This document shows, one piece after another, positions 55,326-63,832 of a DNA stretch of 64,000 bases; positions within the stretch are counted from its first letter, which is position 1; each line of letters begins with the position of its first letter. Source of the stretch: Methylobacter sp. (GTDB taxonomy: Bacteria > Pseudomonadota > Gammaproteobacteria > Methylococcales > Methylomonadaceae); contig JAGXGY010000042.1 of the NCBI GenBank assembly GCA_024636505.1, positions 1-64,000 on the forward strand, given 5' to 3'. Position numbers and translations under genes: made by a program. The notes beneath the pieces were generated by a model. It ran no database searches and had not been told where the DNA came from. It saw nothing but the letters and a program-made list of their open reading frames with translations.

Positions 55326-56420
55326 ATGAATTACCTGGACGAATTTCGCGACCCGGCCACCGCAAAAAAAATAACCGCCGCGATAAAAGCCATCACCACG
55401 CAGCCGTGGAACATCATGGAAGTATGCGGCGGCCAGACCCATAGCATCATTAAACATGGCATCGATCAGTTGCTGCCTGACGAAATCAAACTGATCCACG
55501 GCCCCGGCTGTCCAGTGTGCGTTACGCCGCTGGCTTATATCGACAAGGCGCTGGCGATTGCCGCGCAACCGGAGGTCATTTTCTGTTCTTTCGGCGACAT
55601 GCTGCGCGTCCCCGGCTCGCATCATGATTTGCTCAGCCTGAAAGCCCAGGGTGCCGATATTCGCATCGTTTATTCGCCGCTGGATGCGTTGGCTATCGCT
55701 AAAATCAATCCCGACAAACAGGTGGTATTCTTCGGCGTAGGCTTTGAAACTACCGCCCCAACCACTGCCCTGACCGCTTACCAAGCCAAACAGCAAAAAC
55801 TGGACAACTTCTCGCTGCTGATTTGCCATGTTCGCGTGCCGCCGGTGATGCAGGCATTGCTCGATTCGCCCGACACTCAGGTGCAGGGTTTTTTAGGCGC
55901 CGGCCACGTCTGCTCGATCATGGGTTACCACGAATATTTGCCGCTGTCCGCCCACCATAAAATCCCTATCGTAATCACCGGTTTCGAACCGGTCGATATT
56001 CTGCACGGGCTGTATTTATGCATCAAACAACTGGAAGAAAAGCGTTATCAGGTTGAAAACCAATACAGCCGCGTGGTCAAAGAACAAGGCAATCAGCCCG
56101 CGCAACAGCTGATAAGCCAAGTGTTTGACGTCGTCAATCAAAGCTGGCGCGGCTTGGGCGAAATCGCCGCCAGCGGCCTCTCACTCAATGCCGACTACGC
56201 CGACTGGAATGCCGAGCAGCGTTTTGCGGTCGCCGCGATTAACACCGAAGAACCTGCCGCCTGCCGTAGCGGCGAAGTGTTGCAAGGCTTAATCAAGCCC
56301 GCGCAATGCGCTGAATTCGGCACGATGTGCACCCCCGAACACCCGCTGGGCGCCACCATGGTGTCTTCCGAAGGCGCGTGCGCCGCCTATTACCGCTACC
56401 GTCGCCATCAACATGTCTGA
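55326..56420 (+). CDS. hypD: HypD Fe-S hydrogenase maturation protein
   Basis: 364 aa. Motifs: [21 protein letters not shown] (active Cys), [45 protein letters not shown], and the C-terminal Fe-S cysteines ([12 protein letters not shown]...[16 protein letters not shown]). With HypC it carries the iron while cyanide and CO are attached. ATG at 55326 follows AGGAGAAGCC. Overlaps hypE by 8 bases. Confidence 0.97.
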   Translation: MNYLDEFRDPATAKKITAAIKAITTQPWNIMEVCGGQTHSIIKHGIDQLLPDEIKLIHGPGCPVCVTPLAYIDKALAIAAQPEVIFCSFGDMLRVPGSHHDLLSLKAQGADIRIVYSPLDALAIAKINPDKQVVFFGVGFETTAPTTALTAYQAKQQKLDNFSLLICHVRVPPVMQALLDSPDTQVQGFLGAGHVCSIMGYHEYLPLSAHHKIPIVITGFEPVDILHGLYLCIKQLEEKRYQVENQYSRVVKEQGNQPAQQLISQVFDVVNQSWRGLGEIAASGLSLNADYADWNAEQRFAVAAINTEEPAACRSGEVLQGLIKPAQCAEFGTMCTPEHPLGATMVSSEGACAAYYRYRRHQHV

Positions 56421-57459
56421 TTTAAAACTGAACTGTCCCCTGCCCCTGCAATACGAGCAAATCGTCATGGCTCATGGCGGCGGCGGCCGCCTGATGCAGC
56501 AATTATTGGACAGCATCATCCAGCCGGTATTCAGCAATCCCCTGCTGAACCAGAAACACGACAGCGCGGTGCTAAACGTCAACGGTTCAAAATTGGCTTT
56601 TACTACCGATTCCTATGTGGTCAAACCGCTGTTTTTTCCCGGCGGCGACATCGGCAAAATGTCGGTATGCGGGACGCTGAACGATTTGGCGATGAGCGGC
56701 GCCTTACCGTTATACTTGAGCTGCGCACTGATTATTGAAGAAGGTTTCGCCATTAAAGACCTGCAACGTATCGTCAAGTCCATGCAGCTCGCCGCGCAAC
56801 AGGCCGGCGTGTTGATCGTGACCGGAGACACCAAAGTGGTCGATCATGGCAGCGGCGACGGCATTTATATTAATACGGCAGGCATAGGCCTCATCGATAC
56901 AAACATCAGCGTATCGCCTGCCAATATTCAAGTCGGCGACAGCATTATCATCAACAGCGACATAGCGCGGCACGGCATCGCGATCATGCTGGAGCGCGAA
57001 GGCATGAACTTTGACAGCAGCATAGCCAGCGACTGCGCCGATCTGTCTGGCCTGGTTCAGGATCTGCTTAAAATCGATATTGACATCCACTGCATGCGCG
57101 ATTTAACGCGCGGCGGTTTGGCCAGCGGCCTGATAGAACTGGCCACCAGCTCAGGTCACGCTATCGCAATCAACGAAACCGCATTGCCGATACATCAGGA
57201 TGTCAACAGCGCCTGTGAAATTTTAGGTTTTGATCCACTGTACATCGCTAACGAAGGCTGTTTTGCGCTGTTTGTACCCCAAACACAAACAGCGCAAGCC
57301 CTGAGTGCATTACACCGGCATCCGCTAAGCCAACAGGCCAGCCACATTGGCACCGTTACAGCGACGCATCCCAAAGGCATAGTTACCCTGCAAACGACCA
57401 TGGGCATCAGCCGGGTTCTGGATTTATTGAGTGGGGAACAATTACCGAGAATATGTTGA
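56413..57459 (+). CDS. hypE: HypE hydrogenase maturation dehydratase
   Basis: 348 aa, ending in PRIC, the C-terminal Cys that receives the carbamoyl group from HypF and is dehydrated to thiocyanate. PurM-like ATP-binding fold: [73 protein letters not shown]. Overlaps hypD by 8 bases. hypA and hypB and the hydrogenase structural genes are not in the window. Confidence 0.97.
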   Translation: MSDLKLNCPLPLQYEQIVMAHGGGGRLMQQLLDSIIQPVFSNPLLNQKHDSAVLNVNGSKLAFTTDSYVVKPLFFPGGDIGKMSVCGTLNDLAMSGALPLYLSCALIIEEGFAIKDLQRIVKSMQLAAQQAGVLIVTGDTKVVDHGSGDGIYINTAGIGLIDTNISVSPANIQVGDSIIINSDIARHGIAIMLEREGMNFDSSIASDCADLSGLVQDLLKIDIDIHCMRDLTRGGLASGLIELATSSGHAIAINETALPIHQDVNSACEILGFDPLYIANEGCFALFVPQTQTAQALSALHRHPLSQQASHIGTVTATHPKGIVTLQTTMGISRVLDLLSGEQLPRIC

Positions 57460-57557
57460 TTTGCAATATAACGCTGTAAGCAGGCATATTTCAAAGCACG
57501 ACGATTGAATAATAACGACAATCATTAGTTGATTGCATTATCGACAGACATAAAAAA

Positions 57558-57584
57558 AACCGCAGCTCTGAAAGAGCTGCGGTT
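57558..57584. terminator. Bidirectional terminator between hypE and the cold-shock gene
   Basis: Stem AACCGCAGCTCT / AGAGCTGCGGTT with a GAA loop and runs of A before and T after, serving both convergent genes. Confidence 0.92.
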
Positions 57585-57597
57585 TTTTTGCTTGCAA

Positions 57598-57798
57598 TTA
57601 GATGATAGTTACTTCTTCTGCTTGCGGACCTTTTTGGCCTTGAGTAACAGTAAACTGCACTTTCTGGCCTTCATCAAGAGATTTAAAGCCTGAGCTGTTA
57701 ATGTTGCGAAAGTGAACAAAAACATCCGGGCCATCTTCTTGCTGAATGAAACCGAAGCCTTTTTCAGCGTTAAACCATTTAACGGTACCTGTAGTCAT
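57598..57798 (-). CDS. Cold-shock protein (CspA family)
   Basis: 66 aa single cold-shock domain. RNP1 is KGFGFIQ, RNP2 is VFVHF, in the order [19 protein letters not shown] ... [12 protein letters not shown] ... [22 protein letters not shown]. It binds single-stranded RNA/DNA and melts mRNA structure in the cytoplasm. AGGA lies 10 bases before ATG 57798. A long A+T-rich upstream region suggests a long 5' leader as in cspA, unconfirmed. A strong terminator follows the gene. Confidence 0.95.
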   Translation of the reverse strand: MTTGTVKWFNAEKGFGFIQQEDGPDVFVHFRNINSSGFKSLDEGQKVQFTVTQGQKGPQAEEVTII

Positions 57799-58616
57799 TT
57801 GAATATAATCCTATTTATAGTAATTAAACAGCCTTATTAGGGCTAATGGAGCTGGGAAATAAGAGAATTACTTAATGATAACAGGACGAACAATTACATG
57901 AACAACTTCGTAAAGATAAGCATAACGGTAAAACTATTTCAAGCTAAGATCATTATATTGCCTGACCATGGCAATGTCAAACACTTTTAATCATCCTAAT
58001 AATAAAGTTTAACTCAAATAACTGATGTTACGCACGGATGGTACTTCTCCCGTTTGCCGCGCCGAGCACCGGAGCTTTTATCGAGAACAGCCCGTTTAGG
58101 GGTGCGGAATGCCGACCAACAGTCTAGCGAGAAGAAATCTAAATGTAAAATGGCAATTTTTGAAATGATGCGGAGATTAATACCGCCTATCAACCGCCAA
58201 TTATCGCCACTTTTTTATTCTGAAAACTGAATTATCTTTATAAATCAGTCGTTTAAATGGGAGAGAGACAATAGAATAACGCTTTGTAAGCCACGTAGTT
58301 AAAGGTATTTGCATTATTATTTTTTAAAGTTACCCCCAATGTTACCCCTGTCCTGTCAATGCTGCCTCTATATTTCGCCCCGCGCCCTTAACTAAAAGTC
58401 TTAGGATAGCGCTCGGGTGTTGTTTAGTTACTCGTTAAGTTAGCGCCAAGGGTAAAAGGTACTCCCTAGCATTGCCCACTGCGGGTAATTCGAACCCCGT
58501 TTTTTGGGTAGGCAGTGAGGCTGAAAGTTACTGAACAGTTGCTTCTTTTTGGGTGGCTTTCTTCTGTGCCAATACGCCGTTATGTTTAACTTATTTATAT
58601 ACGTAGGTGGGGGGGG
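57799..58616. other. Long gene-free region, probable chromosome/mobile element junction
   Basis: About 800 bases without a supportable gene. The left part should carry the cold-shock gene's promoter and leader. The stretch 58326-58350 repeats GTTACCCC twice. Near 58470-58515 CACTGC and GCAGTG arms bracket a TAATTCGAACCCC phrase. The chromosomal genes end and the leftward mobile-type genes begin around here, but no attachment-site duplication can be identified because the other end is outside the window. Confidence 0.4.
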
Positions 58617-58752
58617 TGTCCCAGATTCTGGGGATTTTGGGACAGTTGGGACAATCCTAGGCGCGGCGCGGCTTGTAGCTGTCTAAAAGGCTTTTTTTCT
58701 GGGACAGTTGGCGATATTTCTGGGACAGTTGGGGGTATTTTTTGGGACAGTT
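58617..58752. repeat. Iteron-like cluster of TGGGACAGTT repeats
   Basis: Four direct copies of TGGGACAGTT start at 58638, 58700, 58721 and 58743. The last three are spaced 21-22 bases, two helical turns. There is a partial copy (TGGGACAAT) at 58647 and an inverted one (TGTCCCAGA) at 58617. A G-run precedes and A+T-rich sequence follows. The layout fits a replication-initiator or regulator binding array for the adjacent primase/helicase element. Confidence 0.55.
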
Positions 58753-58838
58753 AGTATTTTTGGCCTAAAAACGGCCTATTTTGCCGGTTGGCGGCGGTCT
58801 TGATCCAGCCTTAAATTAGGCGATTTTTACCGTCGGTT

Positions 58839-58854
58839 GTGAAAATATTTTCAC
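58839..58854. promoter_or_regulatory. Palindrome GTGAAAATATTTTCAC, site 1
   Basis: Perfect 16-bp palindrome followed by GG. A near-identical site occurs 215 bases to the right at 59054-59069. Both lie downstream of the mobile module's terminator side. Possible operators for an unseen repressor or partition-type protein. Confidence 0.45.
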
Positions 58855-59053
58855 GGTATCGGATAGGCTTTCTCTCTTGCCAATGCGCCCAGGCTGCAGC
58901 CATTTTTAAGCGTGGGAATTTGTACTGTTTTGCGACATAATCAATTTATATGCTTGTTATCGTGCCAACTAGCCACAAGCCACGCTAAATAATGGATATA
59001 GATAGGCATAGGGTTTGCTATGTGTGTTGTCAATAAATCGTAAATAATAGCCT

Positions 59054-59069
59054 GTGAAATTATTTTCAC
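59054..59069. promoter_or_regulatory. Palindrome GTGAAATTATTTTCAC, site 2
   Basis: Differs from site 1 at one base and shares the flanks TGTGAAA and TTTTCACGG. It lies just left of the terminator that ends the leftward module. Confidence 0.45.
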
Positions 59070-59087
59070 GGATTCTTTGACAGACAC

Positions 59088-59113
59088 AAAAAAGCCGGGA
59101 CGCTGCCCGGCTT
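59088..59113 (-). terminator. Rho-independent terminator of the leftward mobile module
   Basis: On the minus strand AAGCCGGG-CAGCGT-CCCGGCTT followed by a T-run; stem arms 59092-59099 and 59106-59113. Confidence 0.88.
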
Positions 59114-59126
59114 GTGTTGTGGCAAA

Positions 59127-59228
59127 CTATATCCCGGCTGCCAGCGGTGGTTTTGGTGTGAGAAAGCGCTCCGTTCGGTAAATCGCGGCCAGGCGTATCA
59201 ACTCCCTAATTCTTAAATTAGCGCCCAT
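59127..59228 (-). CDS. Possible 33-aa peptide, last frame of the mobile module
   Basis: ATG at 59226-59228 to TAG at 59127-59129. MGANLRIRELIRLAAIYRTE is amphipathic and Arg-rich. The open frame extends about 12 codons further upstream without a start codon. Only a weak purine stretch precedes the ATG. It could be a small phage-type protein or the decayed end of a larger one. Listed mainly because the region just before the terminator is otherwise unexplained. Confidence 0.25.
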   Translation of the reverse strand: MGANLRIRELIRLAAIYRTERFLTPKPPLAAGI

Positions 59229-59286
59229 TTTTTCCAAATCGCGAAAATGAGCAAACGCGGTTCATCCCCAATTCACAAGGATTTTT

Positions 59287-59541
59287 TTATTTTTGCAGGT
59301 TGGCAATGGCTTTGCCCCAGCCGTAATTGCTGGTTGCTGGCGTCGGTGCGCTGGCCGCTGGTTTTTCCGGTTGTGCCTTAGCGGTCTTGGGCAAACAGCC
59401 GACAGTGGCAAAGGCTTTGCCCCAACCGTCATCATTGGCCGTTGGCGTCGGTGCGCTGGCGGTCGATTTTGCAGGCAAGGCGACAATAACCGGCTTGGCG
59501 ATAAAGCCCGGTTTTCCAACCTGTCCGCCGATAACGCTCTT
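59287..59541 (-). pseudogene. Displaced C-terminal tail of the S49 protease, with a repeated GWGKA unit
   Basis: Directly after the TAA (59542-59544) of the S49 protease, the same frame stays open for 84 more codons to TAA 59287. It contains two copies of a unit ASAPTP-x5-GWGKA (ASAPTPTANDDGWGKAFA and ASAPTPATSNYGWGKAIA) joined by Pro/Lys-rich linkers. No ATG start or ribosome-binding site is seen. Either a nonsense mutation truncated a longer protease, or the stop is read through, or an internal start makes a separate scaffold-like peptide. Confidence 0.5.
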
Positions 59542-60258
59542 TTAGCTGCCGACACGATCTGACAAGCCGGTCGATACCGCCTTAGCCCCCACGCGCACAT
59601 TGCCACGTAAGGCTTTCAGCGCGTCGATAGTCATTTTAGGCCGGTGCGCCACGATGGATTGATGGAATACCGCTTCAATATCATTCAGTGTCGCCCGGAT
59701 GGTGTCGCGTCCGGCTTCTGTGTCCAGGTCTGGCCGTTTGTCGGCGGCATGGCTTGATACAATCTCAATCGTGCCATCGCCGCGCGGTTGCATGACTGCC
59801 ACCACGCCAATACTGCCTAAAATGGCGGTGTCATCAATAATGATCTCGTTACAGGCGGCGGCCAACCAATAGCCTGCACTAGCGGCCTGCCCGGTGACAT
59901 AAGCCGCCGTGGGTTTGGTTGCCACGTTAATTTGATTGCTGAACTCGTTCACGCCGGTGATGCTGCCGCCGGGTGAGTCGAAGTTAAAAACGATCTTGCT
60001 TACCAAGGGGTTATTTTCAGCGGCGGCTAGTTGCTCTGCCAGCGCGTCAATGGCCACACCAATGCCGAACAAAGTAAAAATGTTCGCCTTGGGAAATATA
60101 ATGCCGGTGATGTTAATAATGGCGCTACCGTCGATGATCTGCGGTGTTGCTGCAGCTGCCGTTGCAGGCTTATTCGATACCGCCTGTAGTTGTTGATGCA
60201 GGCCGAACAATCCCTCTGCACATTCGGCGGTTAAGGCGTAATTGCCGCTTAAATTCAT
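59542..60258 (-). CDS. Phage-type S49 (SppA/protein C-like) serine protease
   Basis: 238 aa. S49 family features: FNFDSPGGSITG (oxyanion Gly pair), GQAASAGYWLAAACNEI with nucleophile Ser127, TAILGSIGVV, and the likely base Lys174 in SSHAADKRPD, giving the Ser-Lys dyad. Its N-terminus lacks a signal peptide or membrane helix, so it is not a host signal-peptide peptidase. Phage proteins of this kind (lambda gpC type) mature the head. ATG 60258 shares its last base with the preceding gene's stop. No capsid, portal or terminase gene is visible nearby. The frame continues after the stop (see 59287-59541). Confidence 0.85.
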   Translation of the reverse strand: MNLSGNYALTAECAEGLFGLHQQLQAVSNKPATAAAATPQIIDGSAIINITGIIFPKANIFTLFGIGVAIDALAEQLAAAENNPLVSKIVFNFDSPGGSITGVNEFSNQINVATKPTAAYVTGQAASAGYWLAAACNEIIIDDTAILGSIGVVAVMQPRGDGTIEIVSSHAADKRPDLDTEAGRDTIRATLNDIEAVFHQSIVAHRPKMTIDALKALRGNVRVGAKAVSTGLSDRVGS

Positions 60259-60842
60259 TAGGCCGCCCTCATCAACACGATTTCAGGATTCACGTCTTGG
60301 CGGCGATAAAAGCCACGCAATCCAGAACGTTCGGCTTGGTCAATAATCGCCTCCTCCTGATACTCAAGATCAATGCGGCGCTGCTTGGCTTCCGCGATTA
60401 GTTTTGACCGTTCGGCGCGAGGTGGGCCGGCTTCAATATTGGGGGATTCGCATTTAACTTGTTTAAGCAAGGCGTCGCGTATCAATTCTGGGAACAGGCC
60501 GCACAAAACCCCGGACAGGTCTACTTCCTGCGACTGAAAACCGGCAACAAATCCGTCAACGACCTGCAATTGATGGTCGTCTCGCCGCTTGCCCTCAACC
60601 GTCAATGGCTGTTCATTTAATGGCCTTTCGTAAAAAAATTGCCTCAAGCCGGGTGTGGTCGCGGATTCGCTGATAAATGCGTCAACATTCGCCAAGGCAT
60701 CGGCCAGTGGCAAAGGCGAGCTGTTTAACCATTGGACTTCATCATCACATTCGATGATCTGTTGACGAATGGCTTCAAGCTGTTTCAGCGCGTCGCCTGT
60801 GGATTTTTGGATTTGCTTTTGTAGCGCGTTTAAGTTGCTCAT
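60258..60842 (-). CDS. Hypothetical mobile-module protein, 194 aa
   Basis: ATG 60842 (MSNLNALQKQIQKSTGDALKQLEAIRQQI) begins four bases after the preceding gene's stop. N-terminal ~35 residues form a coiled coil. The middle has alternating acidic and hydrophobic segments; the C-terminus is charged (ERSKLIAEAKQRRIDLEYQEEAI) and ends in QDVNPEIVLMRAA. No domain recognised. Tightly packed between the upstream unknown gene and the S49 protease, suggesting a shared transcript and possibly a structural or scaffold role. A longer start at 60911 would overlap the upstream gene. Confidence 0.65.
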   Translation of the reverse strand: MSNLNALQKQIQKSTGDALKQLEAIRQQIIECDDEVQWLNSSPLPLADALANVDAFISESATTPGLRQFFYERPLNEQPLTVEGKRRDDHQLQVVDGFVAGFQSQEVDLSGVLCGLFPELIRDALLKQVKCESPNIEAGPPRAERSKLIAEAKQRRIDLEYQEEAIIDQAERSGLRGFYRRQDVNPEIVLMRAA

Positions 60843-60846
60843 ATTT

Positions 60847-61344
60847 TTAGGCCATTGGGTAGGAAGTGTTATCAAAACCATCGCCCGCATTGCCAGTCGA
60901 TTCGGAAGCATCCCAACTTTTCATTTTTAAGGAAATGTGTTTTCTGGCGAAAGCCTCCAGTACGGCAAAACAGCGCCCGTGGTTGCTTTGATTTTCGGCG
61001 GCGGCGATTTGTCTGGCTTCTGCGCGTTTTGTACTCAGTAAATGCTCGATCAATTGCTTCAAGTGGCGGTAAATTTGCGCGTCAGTTGGGACTTTTGCCA
61101 AAAGCGTTTGGGTTGCGGCCTGCCGTGCCGGAAAATTGTCGGCAGGCATTTTTCTAATAGCGGTAAATTCGCCATCAATGTCGCGGAAAATTTTAAAATC
61201 ATTGAAGTCTTTCTCGAACATCTGGTGAAGCCGCGCCAGTTCATCGCGCTGGAACCGCCAATTGTCATTGGCCGCTTCGTAAGATTGCCGCGCATCCTCT
61301 TTGGCGTTCTTGATCCGCTCGAATTTTTCAGCATCGAATATCAT
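60847..61344 (-). CDS. Hypothetical mobile-module protein, 165 aa, coiled coil
   Basis: ATG 61344 with AGGAGAC eight bases upstream. Highly helical and charged (MIFDAEKFERIKNAKEDARQ, FQRDELARLHQMFEKDFNDF), followed by LKQLIEHLLSTKRAEARQIAAA. The C-terminal 20 residues are Gly/Asn/Ser-rich. No recognised domain; composition is like phage virion or scaffold accessory proteins. Followed after four bases by the next unknown gene. Confidence 0.65.
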   Translation of the reverse strand: MIFDAEKFERIKNAKEDARQSYEAANDNWRFQRDELARLHQMFEKDFNDFKIFRDIDGEFTAIRKMPADNFPARQAATQTLLAKVPTDAQIYRHLKQLIEHLLSTKRAEARQIAAAENQSNHGRCFAVLEAFARKHISLKMKSWDASESTGNAGDGFDNTSYPMA

Positions 61345-61421
61345 TTGTTGTCTCCTAAGATTAAGTATGGACAGAGTTTAATCTGCCCAAAAATTCAAAA
61401 AAAGAGCGGAATCAAACTGCT

Positions 61422-61640
61422 TTAATCTTTCAAAATGTCATGAATGCCACGGCACGTTGTAACAATCTTGATGCCGGTCTGGATCGCTTTGATCAAAAGC
61501 AATGTATAGCAGTCATCGGGCAAGGTTTCGTTGTGGTCAAGCGCGTAACGAATCCTGCCAAGGTCCTGCGGCGATTTGAGAACATCGGCTCCAATGGCTG
61601 CCAGTGAGCAATTCAAACGCATGCTTAATACGCCGGTCAC
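61422..61640 (-). CDS. Small mobile-module protein, 72 aa or less
   Basis: The open frame starts at GTG 61640 or, more plausibly, at ATG 61622 (MRLNCSLAAIGADVLKSPQD) and ends at 61422. The later start still overlaps the preceding gene by about 86 bases in a different frame. The sequence is protein-like (DLGRIRYALDHNETLPDDCYTLLLIKAIQTG). The two frames may be one gene with a frameshift near 61620, or genuine overlapping genes. Function unknown. Confidence 0.45.
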   Translation of the reverse strand: MTGVLSMRLNCSLAAIGADVLKSPQDLGRIRYALDHNETLPDDCYTLLLIKAIQTGIKIVTTCRGIHDILKD

Positions 61641-61875
61641 GATTTTGTTTAGCCAGCCGGTAGGCGCTTGACTGTTTGCCGCGTAGTTTCTCAGGCGGCA
61701 TTGATTCGTCTAGCGCCTGCTCAATCGGCAGGCCGTCCTCAACCGCCGAACCGAATAGGCGCAAAAAATCACGCTGGGTTTCGGTAGGCGCTTTTTGATG
61801 ATTGAGGCGGTGGCCAATCTCGACCAACATGCACTGCCAGTCCCATGATTGGGCTTTTGGCGCTGGCTTAGTCAT
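61537..61875 (-). CDS. Hypothetical mobile-module protein, 112 aa
   Basis: ATG 61875 overlaps the DUF927 gene's end by eight bases. MTKPAPKAQSWDWQCMLVEI, then RDFLRLFGSAVEDGLPIEQAL and a basic KQNRDRRIKHAFELL helix, possibly nucleic-acid binding. The last ~25 residues (HWSRCSQIAAGPWQDSL) look less protein-like, and the downstream frame 61422-61640 may be the true continuation. No domain recognised. Confidence 0.5.
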   Translation of the reverse strand: MTKPAPKAQSWDWQCMLVEIGHRLNHQKAPTETQRDFLRLFGSAVEDGLPIEQALDESMPPEKLRGKQSSAYRLAKQNRDRRIKHAFELLTGSHWSRCSQIAAGPWQDSLRA

Positions 61876-63832
61876 CGGTGTACTCCCTGTGCTGTTCCGG
61901 TTCGGCGGGTTTTTTCTCCGGCTCAGTAATCAAATCAACGTTAAATTTCAATACACGCGGCCGCCGTCCGCCTACCGATTGATGCACATCCGGGCGTTTA
62001 ATGCCGTTTTTTACAATTTCAAAGCTCGCCAATAAGCCCCGCTCAAGAACTCTTTTAAATAACGTGGCCTTGTTTATCAAAATAGGATCGTTTTGCGCGG
62101 CGGCGAATTTTTGCACAGTCTTAAACGTTGCTTCAGGTTCTAGCCAAATTTCGGCTTTGTCCTCGCTGATCCAGCCGATCAACTGCCCACGGCCTGCCAA
62201 ATCGCCGCCCTCTGAAACTGCCCGCCAGCCCCAGGTATGCGGATGTGATACCGGCGGCCCTTGATTGGTATGCGAAACAACGTAACACTCGCCGGAAGAA
62301 AAACACCCGCGAAGTAAAGCGACAAACCGATCCACCTCATCATTGGCGGTACGGTATTGATCCTGAGCTTTCATGGACAAACTCAGAGCCTCGCAAATTT
62401 CAGCGGATAAGCGTTCACTACGGATCGTATTAATGGCGCCGACATCGTGAGCAAACTCAATAAAAACCTCCGCCGCGCCGACTAATTGCGCGTAAATATC
62501 GACGGTGCGCCGGTGGGTTTCATCGTTTTTAGAGCGCTCGTTGTGCGCTTCGGCGCGCAGGCGTTCGACCATGGCGGGATAGTTTTTTTTCAGTTCATCC
62601 ATGCGCGGTGCCAGCCATTGGATAAAATTAGCCATCACGGCGCGGGTCTCGCCTTTACGCCGTGCGTGTTGAAAGTCGGTCATCACGGTATCGCTAATAT
62701 CGCCCCCTTGCATATCAATGGTTAAAGTTCGGGCTAGGGCACTGCCGCCGCTGGGCGTCATTTCGGCTGTAATAAGGGATAGGCAGCGCGGGAAATGTGC
62801 GGCCATGGCGGTTGATGTGTTGGTAAGCCGCCCACGTCCGGCCTGATTGCCAGCGCCACGGGCGATAAAATCAAATTTAGCATTGTTCTCATGGGTTTGT
62901 TGAATGCTAGAACCCGCTTTAAAATCATCAGCTACCCAAAGCAAGTCCTTTGCCTGGTGCGATTTAAGCCCCAAGTTGCCTTGTGAATCTTCAAAGTTGG
63001 CCGGAAAGCCTTTGCCCAAAAATTCACCAAAACAGCCGATTGCCAAACCGGCGCTTTCGGATTTAAAACAGCCGGTTTTACCCACGAACATAACTGAAAA
63101 GTCGGTGGGTAAGCATTCTCCTAACACAGCGCGAATAACTGCACAAAACAAGGCGGCGCCAATGGCTCTATTATTGGGCGCGATAGTTAAGAAACTTAGC
63201 AAAGCATCCACATTGGCGGGGTTCTTGCCCGGCGCGGGCAAAGCGTACTTGGCCATGTTGCCACACCCTAAATCAACGCGCACCGATTCATCTAAGCCAT
63301 CAGCGCCGATTGCCCCGGATGTTGTTAAAAACTGCCAGCTACCCTTAATTAAACGCCAGCCCGCATGGGTGTAAACGATTGTTATCGGGATTTCGCCAGA
63401 GAGCATTAAAATTGCAATCGCCAATTTACGCGCGGTGGCTTGATCAGCTTCAAAAATCGCCAGCGCACCATAATGCTTCATTAACCAAGCCATCGATTGA
63501 TATTGTGTCGAGGGAACGGTAATGGTTTGTAGCAGCCCGACCCTGGTGTTCTTGGTGGAGATTTCAAAAACAACCTCTTGGCTAAGGCCGTCATCTAACA
63601 ACAATTGCTGGATAATAATGCAGTCGCAATTAATGGTTAAAAACGCCATAACATCGTAGCTGTCGCCGCCCTTGGTTGATTTTTTCTGCCAAAAACCAAT
63701 GCGGCCAGCTTGCCTAAAATAAATGCCCTCGCGGCAGTCGCTCCACTTATCAACTGGAATGGCCGGATCAATGGTGTCATCCGTTGCCGGTGTCGGGTTG
63801 CTTAATAGCTTGCCTATTGCCTTATTGGTCAT
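61868..63832 (-). CDS. DUF927-type helicase/ATPase-like replication protein
   Basis: 654 aa. DUF927 family features: THAGWRLIKGSWQFLTTSGAIG in the N-terminal half, and a P-loop-like MFVGKTGCFKSESAG (residues 251-258 GKTGCFKS). A Walker B-like LLWVADDF lies near 295-302 and an arginine-rich helical C-terminus follows. DUF927 proteins act with Toprim primases in plasmids, prophages and satellites, presumably as a replicative helicase. ATG 63832 lies inside the end of the Toprim gene (11-base overlap), showing coupling. The next gene overlaps its stop by eight bases. Function inferred from family and pairing. Confidence 0.8.
   Translation of the reverse strand: MTNKAIGKLLSNPTPATDDTIDPAIPVDKWSDCREGIYFRQAGRIGFWQKKSTKGGDSYDVMAFLTINCDCIIIQQLLLDDGLSQEVVFEISTKNTRVGLLQTITVPSTQYQSMAWLMKHYGALAIFEADQATARKLAIAILMLSGEIPITIVYTHAGWRLIKGSWQFLTTSGAIGADGLDESVRVDLGCGNMAKYALPAPGKNPANVDALLSFLTIAPNNRAIGAALFCAVIRAVLGECLPTDFSVMFVGKTGCFKSESAGLAIGCFGEFLGKGFPANFEDSQGNLGLKSHQAKDLLWVADDFKAGSSIQQTHENNAKFDFIARGAGNQAGRGRLTNTSTAMAAHFPRCLSLITAEMTPSGGSALARTLTIDMQGGDISDTVMTDFQHARRKGETRAVMANFIQWLAPRMDELKKNYPAMVERLRAEAHNERSKNDETHRRTVDIYAQLVGAAEVFIEFAHDVGAINTIRSERLSAEICEALSLSMKAQDQYRTANDEVDRFVALLRGCFSSGECYVVSHTNQGPPVSHPHTWGWRAVSEGGDLAGRGQLIGWISEDKAEIWLEPEATFKTVQKFAAAQNDPILINKATLFKRVLERGLLASFEIVKNGIKRPDVHQSVGGRRPRVLKFNVDLITEPEKKPAEPEQHREYTDD

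Noticed and set aside
55302-55829. 175-codon leftward frame
   Set aside because: Antisense to hypD, which is certain from its motifs.
58475-58500. tRNA 3' fragment as an attachment site (TAATTCGAACCCC)
   Set aside because: The T-arm does not pair properly and no acceptor or anticodon arm follows; no tRNA is adjacent.
58617-58752. CRISPR array
   Set aside because: The repeated unit is only 10 bases, spacers are 11-12 bases, and there are no cas genes.
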